Source: Ottelia alismoides (taxonomy: Eukaryota; Streptophyta; Magnoliopsida; Alismatales; Hydrocharitaceae). From it: a stretch of 64,000 nt of DNA. Both the position numbers and the translations under genes were made by a program. The stretch covers positions 2,108,001 through 2,172,000 of the forward strand of contig JAZKJV010003126.1 in NCBI GenBank assembly GCA_037367405.1, in the 5' to 3' direction. The notes under the pieces are model-generated. The model was not told the DNA's origin. It saw nothing but the letters and a program-made list of their open reading frames with translations, and did no database searches. This document shows, piece by piece, positions 22,105-31,457 of this stretch; the first letter of the stretch is position 1; the number at the start of each line of letters is the position of its first letter.

Positions 22105-22296
22105 ATGGCAACCGAATCGTCCCTACGATTCGACGATCCCGTCGTGCATTGGAAGATGCAATATGATTTGAGTTGCATATCTCATGATTCGCGTTCACGC
22201 GCACGTCGACACAAGTTCATGAAGCGCCTTATGTCAAGCCTCAAGGTTCAAGCAATTCGTCGGGAGACGAATTTTTTAAAAGCGGAGGAGAGTTGA
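22105..22296 (+). CDS. Array internal ORF, copy 1 (63 codons)
   Basis: The ATG follows the primer-binding site TGGTATCAGAGC (22093-22104) without a gap, and the TGA stop is made of the first three bases of the next LTR, so the ORF fills the internal domain. The product is basic in its second half (SRSRARRHKFMKRL, then QAIRRETNFLKAEES). I recognise no family; a shortened gag leader is possible. Whether it is translated is unknown. Confidence 0.5.
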   Translation: MATESSLRFDDPVVHWKMQYDLSCISHDSRSRARRHKFMKRLMSSLKVQAIRRETNFLKAEES

Positions 22297-22854
22297 TGCA
22301 GCGTGGACTCGACATGTAGGGCCGTCTAATTATTTAAATTGTGGCCGTTAATTTTATTTATGTTTTTTAAGTTGTCGCAATTTTAAATAAAGAGATCGCG
22401 TGTGATCTCAATTAGTCTTATTTTGAATTTCAAATTTGGAAGTTAGTCGGTTAATTAGTTAGAGTCAGTTTAGGATAATTGGTTGTCGGTTTAAATTATT
22501 ATCTATTCTTGTAATGTCATCCCTCCTATATAAAGGGATGAGGATCCAATGTTTTAGTCAGTTCAAGATGTGATAAAATAGAGATTTATCTCTCTCTCCT
22601 CTCCCCTCTCTCCCCTTCTCCCCGCGTGATCTACACGTGCTCTTCTTCTCCCAAACCCCTCGTATTCCCGACGAGTCTCTTCTCTCTTCCCCTCGCGGTC
22701 TACGCGTTTCTTCTTCTCTAACCCCGCGCATCCGGCGTGTCTTCTCTTCTCAACCCTTCCAGCTTCTTCTTCTCAACCCCTCTATTTTCTTCTACCATCG
22801 AAAATCCACCGTCAAATCTATTTCCTACGCCGCGCCGAATTCCATTTTGCATCA
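22294..22854 (+). repeat. Array LTR 2, type B
   Basis: 561 bp. Type B marks: TTTGGAAG, ATTATTATCT, four A in ATCGAAAATCC, and TTTCCTACGCC. Private changes include CTTATTTTGAAT and CCAGCTTCTT. Confidence 0.92.
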
Positions 22855-22868
22855 ATTGGTATCAGAGC

Positions 22869-23060
22869 ATGACAACCGAATCGTCCCTACGATTCGACGA
22901 TCCCGTCGTGCATTGGAAGATGCAATATGATTTGAGTTGCATATCTCATGATTCGCGTTCACGCGCACGTCGACACAAGTTCATGAAGCGCCTTATGTCA
23001 AGCCTCAAGGTTCAAGCAATTCGTCGGGAGACGAATTTTTTAAAAGCGGAGGAGAGTTGA
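22869..23060 (+). CDS. Array internal ORF, copy 2 (63 codons)
   Basis: Open along its full length. The second codon GCA is changed to ACA (Ala to Thr); otherwise it is the same as copy 1, with the stop again in the following LTR. Confidence 0.5.
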   Translation: MTTESSLRFDDPVVHWKMQYDLSCISHDSRSRARRHKFMKRLMSSLKVQAIRRETNFLKAEES

Positions 23061-23614
23061 TGCAGCGTGGACTTGACATGTAGGGCTGTCTAATTATTTA
23101 AATTGTGGCCGTTAATTTTATTTATGTTTTTTAAGTTGTCGCAATTTTAAATAAAGAGATCGCGTGTGATCTCAATTAGTCTTAATTTGAATTTCAAATT
23201 TGGTAGTTAGTCGGTTAATTAGTTAGAGTCGGTTTAGGATAATTGGTTGTCGGTTTAAATTATTTTCTATTCTTGTAATGTCATCCCTCCTATATAAAGG
23301 GATGAGGGTCCAATGTTTTAGTCAGTTCAAGATGTGATAAAATAGAGATTTATCTCTCTCCTCTCCCCTCTCTCTCCTTCTCCCCGCGTGATCTACATGT
23401 GTTCTTCTCCCAAACCCCTCGTATTCCCGACGAGTCTCTTCTCTCTTCCCCTCGCGGTCTACGCGTTTCTTCTTCTCTAACCCCGCGCATCCGGCGTGTC
23501 TTCTCTTCTCAACCCTTCCAGTTTCTTCTTCTCAACCCCTCTATTTTCTTCTACCATCGAAAAATCCACCGTCAAATCTATTTCCCGCGCCGCGCCGAAT
23601 TCCATTTTGCATCA
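23058..23614 (+). repeat. Array LTR 3, type A
   Basis: 557 bp, the shortest, because of missing bases in the TGTGTTCTTCTC stretch. All type A marks are present. It shares GGGCTGTC with LTR 7. Confidence 0.92.
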
Positions 23615-23628
23615 ATTGGTATCAGAGC

Positions 23629-23820
23629 ATGGCAACCGAATCGTCCCTACGATTCGACGATCCCGTCGTGCATTGGAAGATGCAATATGATTTGAGTTGC
23701 ATATCTCATGATTCGCGTTCACGCGCACGTCGACACAAGTTCATGAAGCGCCTTATGTCAAGCCTCAAGGTTCAAGCAATTCGTCGGGAGACGAATTTTT
23801 TAAAAGCGGAGGAGAGTTGA
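23629..23820 (+). CDS. Array internal ORF, copy 3 (63 codons)
   Basis: Same protein as copy 1, starting at the base after the primer site and stopping on the first bases of LTR 4. Confidence 0.5.
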   Translation: MATESSLRFDDPVVHWKMQYDLSCISHDSRSRARRHKFMKRLMSSLKVQAIRRETNFLKAEES

Positions 23821-24378
23821 TGCAGCGTGGACTCGACATGTAGGGCCGTCTAATTATTTAAATTGTAGCCGTTAATTTTATGTATGTTTTTTAAGTTGTC
23901 GCAATTTTAAATAAAGAGATCGCGTGTGATCTCAATTAGTCTTAATTTGAATTTCAAATTTGGAAGTTAGTCGGTTAATTAGTTAGAATCAGTTTAGGAT
24001 AATTGGTTGTCGGTTTAAATTATTATCTATTCTTGTAATGTCATCCCTCCTATATAAAGGGATGAGGGTCCAATGTTTTAGTCAGTTCAAGATGTGATAA
24101 AATAGAGATTTATCTCTCTCTCCTCTCCCCTCTCTCCCCTTCTCCCCGCGTGATCTACACGTGCTCTTCTTCTCCCAAACCCCTCGTATTCCCGACGAGT
24201 CTCTTCTCTCTTCCCCTCGCGGTCTACGCGTTTCTTCTTCTCTAACCCCGCGCATCTGGCGTGTCTTCTCCTCTCAACCCTTCCAGTTTCTTCTTCTCAA
24301 CCCCTCTATTTTCTTCTACCATCGAAAATCCACTGTCAAATCTATTTCCTACGCCGCGTCGAATTCCATTTTGCATCA
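23818..24378 (+). repeat. Array LTR 4, type B
   Basis: 561 bp with all type B marks and the most private changes (ATTGTAGCCG, TTATGTATG, AGTTAGAATC, CGCATCTGGC, CCGCGTCG). Confidence 0.92.
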
Positions 24379-24392
24379 ATTGGTATCAGAGC

Positions 24393-24584
24393 ATGGCAAC
24401 CGAATCGTCCCTACGATTCGACGATCCCGTCGTGCATTGGAAGATGCAATATGATTTGAGTTGCATATCTCATGATTCGCGTTCACGCGCACGTCGACAC
24501 AAGTTCATGAAGCGCCTTATGTCAAGCCTCAAGGTTCAAGCAATTCGTCGGGAGACGAATTTTTTAAAAGCGGAGGAGAGTTGA
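24393..24584 (+). CDS. Array internal ORF, copy 4 (63 codons)
   Basis: Same protein as copies 1 and 3; primer site and stop are arranged identically. Confidence 0.5.
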   Translation: MATESSLRFDDPVVHWKMQYDLSCISHDSRSRARRHKFMKRLMSSLKVQAIRRETNFLKAEES

Positions 24585-25143
24585 TGCAGCGTGGACTCGA
24601 CATGTAGGGCCGTCTAATTATTTAAATTGTGGCCGTTAATTTTATTTACGTTTTTTAAGTTGTCGCAATTTTAAATAAAGAGATCGCGTGTGATCTCAAT
24701 TAGTCTTAATTTGAATTTCAAATTTGGTAGTTAGTCGGTTAATTAGTTAGAGTCAGTTTAGGATAATTGGTTGTCGGTTTAAATTATTTTCTATTCTTGT
24801 AATGTCATCCCTCCTATATAAAGGGATGAGGGTCCAATGTTTTAGTCAGTTCAAGATGTGATAAAATAGAGATTTATCTCTCTCTCCTCTCCCCTCTCTC
24901 TCCTTCTCCCCGCGTGATCTACACGTGTTCTTCTTCTCCCAAACCCCTCGTATTCCCGACGAGTCTCTTCTCTCTTCCCCTCGCGGTCTACGCGTTTCTT
25001 CTTCTCTAACCCCGCGCATCCGGCGTGTCTTCTCTTCTCAACCCTTCCAGTTTCTTCTTCTCAACCCCTCTATTTTCTTCTACCATCGAAAAATCCACCG
25101 TCAAATCTATTTCCCGCGCCGCGCCGAATTCCATTTTGCATCA
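24582..25143 (+). repeat. Array LTR 5, type A
   Basis: 562 bp with all type A marks and few private changes. It shares the longer TCTCTCTCTCC run with LTR 7. Confidence 0.92.
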
Positions 25144-25157
25144 ATTGGTATCAGAGC

Positions 25158-25349
25158 ATGGCAACCGAATCGTCCCTACGATTCGACGATCCCGTCGTGC
25201 ATTGGAAAATGCAATATGATTTGACTTGCATATCTCATGATTCGCGTTCACGCGCACGTCGACACAAGTTCATGAAGCGCCTTATGTCAAGCCTCAAGGT
25301 TCAAGCAATTCGTCGGGAGACGAATTTTTTAAAAGCGGAGGAGAGTTGA
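25158..25349 (+). CDS. Array internal ORF, copy 5 (63 codons)
   Basis: Open. One Ser is Thr (DLTCISH), and there is one silent G to A change in the preceding Lys codon. Confidence 0.5.
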   Translation: MATESSLRFDDPVVHWKMQYDLTCISHDSRSRARRHKFMKRLMSSLKVQAIRRETNFLKAEES

Positions 25350-25907
25350 TGCAGCGTGGACTCGACATGTAGGGCCGTCTAATTATTTAAATTGTGGCCG
25401 TTAATTTTATTTATGTTTTTTAAGTTGTCGCAATTTTAAATAAAGAGATCGCGTGTGATCTCAATTAGTCTTAATTTGAATTTCAAATTTGGAAGTTAGT
25501 CGGTTAATTAGTTAGAGTCAGTTTAGGATAATTGGTTGTCGGTTTAAATTATTATCTATTCTTGTAATGTCATCCCTCCTATATAAAGGGATGAGGGTCC
25601 AATGTTTTAGTCAGTTCAAGATGTGATAAAATAGAGATTTATCTCTCTCTCCTCTCCCCTCTCTCCCCTTCTCCCCGCGTGATCTACACGTGCTTTTCTT
25701 CTCCCAAACCCCTCGTATTCCCGACGAGTCTCTTCTCTCTTCCCCTCGCGGTCTACGCGTTTCTTCTTCTCTAACCCCGCGCATCCGGCGTGTCTTCTCT
25801 TCTCAACCCTTCCAGTTTCTTCTTCTCAACCCCTCTATTTTCTTATACCATCGAAAATCCACCGTCAAATCTATTTCCTACGCCGCGCCGAATTCCATTT
25901 TGCATCA
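25347..25907 (+). repeat. Array LTR 6, type B
   Basis: 561 bp with all type B marks. Private changes: CGTGCTTTTC and CTTATACCATCG. Confidence 0.92.
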
Positions 25908-25921
25908 ATTGGTATCAGAGC

Positions 25922-26113
25922 ATGGCAACCGAATCGTCCCTACGATTCGACGATCCCGTCGTGCATTGGAAGATGCAATATGATTTGAGTTGCATATCTC
26001 ATGATTCGCGTTCACGCGCACATCGACACAAGTTCATGAAGCGCCTTATGTCAAGCCTCAAGGTTCAAGCAATTCGTCGGGAGACGAATCTTTTAAAAGC
26101 GGAGGAGAGTTGA
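25922..26113 (+). CDS. Array internal ORF, copy 6 (63 codons)
   Basis: Open, with two replacements (Arg to His in RAHRHK, Phe to Leu in TNLLKAEES). Confidence 0.5.
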   Translation: MATESSLRFDDPVVHWKMQYDLSCISHDSRSRAHRHKFMKRLMSSLKVQAIRRETNLLKAEES

Positions 26114-26672
26114 TGCAGCGTGGACTCGACATGTAGGGCTGTCTAATTATTTAAATTGTGGCCGTTAATTTTATTTACGTTTTTTAAGTTGTCGCAATTT
26201 TAAATAAAGAGATCGCGTGTGATCTCAATTAGTCTTAATTTGAATTTCAAATTTGGTAGTTAGTCGGTTAATTAGTTAGAGTCAGTTTAGGATAATTGGT
26301 TGTCGGTTTAAATTATTTTCTATTCTTGTATTGTCATCCCTCCTATATAAAGGGATGAGGGTCCAATGTTTTAGTCAGTTCAAGATGTGATAAAATAGAG
26401 ATTTATCTCTCTCTCCTCTCCCCTCTCTCTCCTTCTCCCCGCGTGATCTACACGTGTTCTTCTTCTCCCAAACCCCTCGTATTCCCGACGAGTCTCTTCT
26501 CTCTTCCCCTCGCGGTCTACGCGTTTCTTCTTCTCTAACCCCGCGCATCCGGCGTGTCTTCTCTTCTCAACCCTTCCAGTTTCTTCTTCTCAACCCCTCT
26601 ATTTTCTTCTACCATCGAAAAATCCACCGTCAAATCTATTTCCCGCGCCGCGCCGAATTCCATATTGCATCA
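26111..26672 (+). repeat. Array LTR 7, type A, terminal
   Basis: 562 bp with all type A marks, ending CATATTGCATCA. It is followed by ACTAA and then by Copia-B RNase H, so it is the true right end of the insertion. Confidence 0.92.
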
Positions 26673-26677
26673 ACTAA

Positions 26678-27834
26678 CATGGGCCATAGCCCTATATTCA
26701 AACTCAACAATAGATCTGGTTACAACAGTTTGCTTCTTGCTCCTCCATGAGACAAGAGAGTCTCCAACATATACAGCAAATCCAGTGGTGGGCTTCCTAT
26801 CCTTTGGACACCCTGCATAATCTGCATCTACGCATGCTGAGATAGTAACCTCCTTGCCCTTCCTAAATAATAGACCTGCACCTGGAGATGGTTTAAGATA
26901 CCTGAGTATCATCTGTATAGCATCTATATGGACCTGACGCGGTTGCTCCATGAACTGGCTCACCCGACTGACAGCAACAGATATATCGAGTCTGGTAATG
27001 GTAACATAAAAGAGTTTTCCTACCAGTTCTCTGTATCTCCTCTTATCAACCTCATCAGTATCTTCATCATATAGTTTCATGCTTGGATCCATAGGTGTGC
27101 TGGCAGGTCGACATCCAAGCAATACTGTGTCACTTAGCAAATCAGTGACATATTTCATCTGGGTCATCACAAAACTCCAGTCCCACAAATTATCTAAGGA
27201 CTCCAAGGTCCTTGGTGACAAATTCACGACCCAGAAGATCTTTTGCCCCCTTGATTCGTTGTATGTCATCTCCTGTAATAAGGATATCATCAACATACAC
27301 TATAATTGCAATCATACCGCTGGATGTTTTCTGTATAAAGAGAGAATGATCTGCATTTGAATGTTTGTACCCCTGTTTTTCAAACAAGTCTGAAAGATTC
27401 TGGAACCAAGCTCTAGGGCTCTGCTTAAGTCCATAGATTGCCGTATGAAGTCTACACACCTGTGAATACTCCCCCTCAACAGCAAAACTAGGTGGTTGTT
27501 GCAGGTAGACTTCCTCCTGAAGATCAACATATAGAAATGCATTCTTGACGTCTAACTGAAATAACGACCAATCTCGAATCATTGCAACGGAGAGAAGGAT
27601 CCGTAAGGTGGAATGACGAGCAACTGGGGAAAATATGTCAAGATAATCCACCTCGTATGTCTGTGTAAATCCTCGTGCAACTAGGCGTGCCTTGTATCTG
27701 TCGATACTACCATCTGCATTCTGTTTAAATGTAAATGCCCATTTAGAGCTAACTGTAGACATGCCAGTAGGAGCTGGGACGAGGCTCCAGGTGCCTCTCA
27801 ACTGAAGAGCGACCATCTCTTCTTCCATAGCCAA
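26678..27834 (-). pseudogene. Copia-B reverse transcriptase and RNase H N-terminal part
   Basis: Two overlapping minus frames (27190-27834 and 26670-27296) give a nearly complete copia [72 protein letters not shown] and the intact active site YVDDILITGDD. RNase H then begins (CVDADYAGCPKDRKPTTGF, SWRSKKQTVVTRS) and is cut by the array at 26678. A single frameshift near 27200 joins the two frames. Enzymatically this is one of the better-preserved RTs in the window, but the array and the frameshift make the gene unusable. Confidence 0.88.
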
Positions 27835-29337
27835 ATACCATCAACTGTCCTTCAAAACATCTTGATAATTCCGTGGAATATCCCACGGCAGATAGTGCAA
27901 CAGCAAAATTCCTGAATTCACCAGTTAAGCGATCAAAAGAAACCATGGATGCTATAGGATATGATGCACAGCTACGCTTCTGCTTCCGAAACGCAATAGG
28001 CAGGTCCAAATCAGCAGCCTCCACATCTATCCCCTGTAAAGAATCCTGCTCAGATAAATCATTAGACCCATCATTGGAAATTGTATTCTCAGGACATACC
28101 TCACACGTGCTAGATGATGAGCAGTGACCATGAGCATATGCAGGTCGACGGGTATAGTGGTGTGGCAATGGTGGAACTGGGACTGTAATAGGAAGTGGAG
28201 GTGGCGTAGGTAGTGGTGGTGGAGGAGGAGGAGATGGTTGTGGAGGAGGTGGTGGAAGTGATGGTGGTAGTGGCATGTATATGGTTTCATCAATGTCTGA
28301 AGACATCAACCGATCACCTGTAGGGGAGAAGTACATGGCAAACTCAAAAAAGGTGCATCGGTACTAACGTAATACTTCTTGCGCATCGGGTTATAACACA
28401 TGCACCCTTTTTGTGTCCCGGAGTACCCGATAAAGACACACTTGACAGCTCTAGGAGAGAGCTTGTCAATACCTGGAGACAACTGGTGGACGAAGGCAAC
28501 AGAGCCAAACACACGAGGAGTAAGTGAAAACAATTCCTTTTCAGGGAAGGCTAGAGAGAAAGGAATATACTCCTCCAAGAATGACTACAGCATGCAATTA
28601 ATGAGATTACATGCCGTTAGAATAGAATCACCCCAAAAAGAATGAGGAGCATGACTCTGAATGAGAAGCATCCTAGTGACATCAAGCAAATGATGATCTT
28701 TCCTTTCTGCAACTCCATTTTGTTGGGAAATATAGGCACATGATGTTTGATGAATAATTCCTTGGGTGGAAAAATAATTGGAGAGAGTATTAGTACAGAA
28801 TTCCATGGCATTATCAGTTCTCACATTTTTCACAGAAGCAGAAAAAACACTACGTACTTCAGTTAAGAAATTTTTGATAACATTCCCAGCTTCAGATTCA
28901 TTCTTTAACAAGAAGACGCAAGACAGATGAGAAAAATCATCAACAGCGACGAGATAAAACCTATGCCCCTGATGATCAGGGACACGACTGGGACCCCAAA
29001 TATCGACATGAAACAACTCAAAAATGGAGTTCCTGCTCCAACTCTGACAAGTGGGAAAGGTAGATCGATGACGCTTTCCCAACTGACAAGCCTCACATTG
29101 AAAGGATGTGTGAGGTAAGATCTGGGGTAGAACACGACATAGTTTCTGAAGCGGTAGATGACCAAAGCGTAGGTGCCACGTAAATGGTGAGACAGGTCCA
29201 ACAGGTAGAGAGGAGATTCCGACATATGGAGTTCGAACTAGGCGATAGAGGCTGCCCTGCTCATGGCCACACCCAATCACGTTGCCCGTAAAAATATCCT
29301 GAAAAACAAGAGAAGATGGGTCAAAATGGATCCACAA
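27749..29337 (-). pseudogene. Copia-B integrase and polyproline linker
   Basis: The frame at 28585-29337 carries the zinc-binding HHCC segment (WHLRFGHLPLQKLC, CEACQLGKRHRS) and the catalytic triad: Asp in FHVDIWGPSR, Asp in VRTDNAMEF and Glu in QQNGVAERKDHH, so all three catalytic residues are kept. The integrase C-terminus is at 28306-28578 (FGSVAFVHQLSPGIDKLS, KCVFIGYSGTQKG). The linker at 27749-28336 is Pro-rich (about 28170-28260) and leads into the RT via AFRKQKRSCASYP. Frame changes near 28580 and 28330 break the polyprotein. Confidence 0.88.
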
Positions 29338-29354
29338 TGTAAATCCTTCGTAAT

Positions 29355-30573
29355 CTAGCTGATTGACAACAAATTCATAGAGTAAGCAGGCGCATGCAAC
29401 ACATTCTTTAGATGCATAGAGGGTGTCAAGCTAATCTCCCCCTGACCAGTGATCGGAGAGTGAGTCCCATCTGCAATAACCGCAGTACGTCCTGGAGGAA
29501 CCTGTCTGTAGGCTGTAAGTTGACCCATGTCTTCACACAGATGATGTGTGGCACTAGAGTCCATAATCCATTCTATAGCATCAGATCCATTACTGCTAGT
29601 GAGTGCATAAGTACTACCTGAGGTACTAGAGGAGGTTAAAGCAGCTACATCTAAATGACTCCCGGTGGCCGTCGAAGGGGGCACAGGACTGGAGGGAGGT
29701 ATAATGCCCCTCAATCGTGCAACAAGCTCATTAAAATGTTGACCCAAAGTAGAAGCAGCTGGAGGATCAATATGCTCAGCAACTCAAGCAGAAGCAGGGA
29801 ATCCATGCTTGGAGTAGTGTGTATCCTCTGTATGTCCAGGACGATGGCAGAAATTACATGACTGACGAACACGACCTCCCCTGCCTTGAGGTTCACGACC
29901 ATGAAACTGAGAAAATCCTTCGCGACCTCGGGATGAGGATATCTGGCTGGCAGTAGAAGATGGAACAGTAATACGGTTGAGTCTGCGGAAAGCTTCCTCC
30001 ATAGGAGGAATAGTAGAATCTGCCAAAATCTGGGAACATGCCGCCTCATACTCAGGATCAAGGGCTGCCAGGAAAACACCAACGATGGTGGCATTCCTAT
30101 AAGTCTTCTGTTGCTCAGGGTAGACGTGAGAGGCATGAAAAACACCTTGGGATTGCTAAATCACGTATAGATAAATATATAAAGCAACAGAACCATCATA
30201 GTATTTTTTAACTCCTAAAAAAGGAATACGAAAGGAAGGGTGGTAAATAGATTATTCAACAATCTGAATCGAATGGCTATATAACTTCTCGAACATCCCA
30301 CGAAGGGACGTATATAGTGAGTGGAGAGGCTGTCCATTCTGTTGGATAGTAAAGATGTCATGTTGAAGTTGCAGAATCTTCATCTCGTTCTTTACCTGTG
30401 AATAAGTAGCAGCAAGAATATCCCACATTGCCTTGGCAGTGGGCTGATGGAGTATGTCATTGGCGATCTCTATTGCCAACGTACCTGAAAGCCAAACTTT
30501 GGCATATGCATCATCCGCCTCCCATGAGGTGTTAACCCCAGTCTTCTCAGTCAATTCTTCGTCGGTAAGAATG
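29355..30573 (-). pseudogene. Copia-B gag C-terminal part and protease
   Basis: Protease: WIMDSSATHHLCED, where the catalytic DSG triad has become DSS, and GQGEISLTPSMHLKNVLHAP. Gag: a zinc knuckle CNFCHRPGHTEDTHY with its final Cys changed, RITVPSSTASQ, and LHSLYTSLRGMFEKLY before that. A segment of about 130 bp with no counterpart in Copia-C interrupts gag near 30134-30262. The N-terminal gag codons lie beyond LINE-3, at 33184-33312. Confidence 0.8.
30134..30262 (-). other. Unexplained insertion in Copia-B gag
   Basis: Copia-C reads straight from GGCATGAA into GCTGTAGAGCTTCTCG. Copia-B has about 130 extra AT-rich bases here. I see no terminal inverted repeat, no clear duplication and no known family; edges are good to about 10 bases. 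Confidence 0.55.
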
Positions 30574-30689
30574 TGTTTCTTTTTTTGAAGCCAAGAAAGG
30601 GGGATACACTCAAAGGTGTTCGTCCCAAAGATTTATTGAAAGGGGAAAGAGAGAAAAAAAGGGGGAGATACAGGGGTGCACCCAGAGTG

Positions 30690-31457
30690 CTATGCACACC
30701 AAGAGCTTAAAAGGCTCGAAACCTGTGAAGTTACATTTTCCAAATAGAACCTTTGTCCCAAAAAAAGAAGCTCATTCCTGACAAGCCAAATAGCCCAAAG
30801 CGTAGCCAGCGGCCACAGCAAAGCACGTCTATCACAATTGGAGGCTACCACCAAGCTGCCGCAAAAAGCACCCACGTCAGAGAGGGCGAGCCACCGCAGA
30901 GACCGGTTATCCCAAAAGGGGGCCACCCGAGAACAAGAGAAGAAAAGGTGCTCAACAGTTTCAATCTCTGTTCCACAAAGCAGGCACAGGTCATAGATCG
31001 CACCAAGCAGCCTGTGACATTTGTCCCGAGTCATCAACCTCTTCCGTCTGAACAGCCACAAAAAGAAGCCAATCTTCTCAGGGAGGTGAAGTCCCCAGAG
31101 GAAGGTGCAGTCCCGAATCAGCTTGGGCGAGAGGGAGGGAGGGGGCCTGGAGATCGCCAAGTAAGCTCGTCGGACGGTGAAGTCTTTGACACGCCAAACC
31201 CAATGATCGTGCCCAGAAGAGGGGTTTGGGCATGAGGCACCCCTCAGGACGTCTAGGAGGCCCATGAAATCCTCCAGGCGTTGGTCAGAAAAATTCGAGC
31301 GGAACTGAGGCATCCAGTTGTCGCACTCCCACACGGCAGCGACATGCTCATCCGGGTTCGAAGCAAAAGCAAACAGACGAGGAAAACGAGAAGCAAGGTC
31401 TCCCCGAGTCATCCAATTATCCCGCCAAAAGAGGAATCCCTCACCATTCCCCAGCAC
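30690..31457 (-). pseudogene. LINE-3 zf-RVT C-terminal domain
   Basis: A continuous 255-residue frame includes LGNGEGFLFWRDNWMTRG, HDHWVWRVKDFTVRRAYLAI, FLWGLHLPEKIGFFLWLFRR, LMTRDKCHRLL and the Cys/His cluster CLLCGTEIETVEHLFFSCS, closely parallel to LINE-2 and LINE-4. The stop is at 30690, about 100 bases before the 3' end of the element. The domain is intact, but the element around it is not. Confidence 0.87.

Larger units (their letters stand above)
21530..26672 (+). mobile_element. Tandem array of a TRIM-like LTR element: 7 LTRs and 6 internal domains
   Basis: Units of 760-765 bp (LTR of 557-562 bp plus a 203-bp internal domain) repeat head to tail and end with an extra LTR. Each LTR runs TGATGCAGCG to TTTTGCATCA (one copy TATTGCATCA). 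Each internal domain has AT, then TGGTATCAGAGC, a 63-codon ORF and a purine-rich end (AAAAGCGGAGGAGAG). The LTRs fall into two types that alternate A-B-A-B-A-B-A, making a dimeric higher-order unit of about 1.53 kb. One duplication bounds the whole array: AGTAA at 21525-21529 and ACTAA at 26673-26677 (one mismatch), both in the Copia-B RNase H gene. No transposition protein is encoded. The LTRs are longer than in classic TRIMs, so TRIM-like is the safer term. Confidence 0.93.

Noticed and set aside
21530..26672. Interpretation as a CRISPR-like array or a plain satellite
   Set aside because: Units of 760 bp with TG...CA ends, primer sites, a TATA box and polypurine tracts show that each unit is an LTR element.
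21871..26820. ORFs of about 64-141 codons in the pyrimidine-rich part of each array LTR
   Set aside because: They run through LTR sequence with CTTCTT repeats in several frames at once and vary in length between copies; only the internal 63-codon ORF is consistent.
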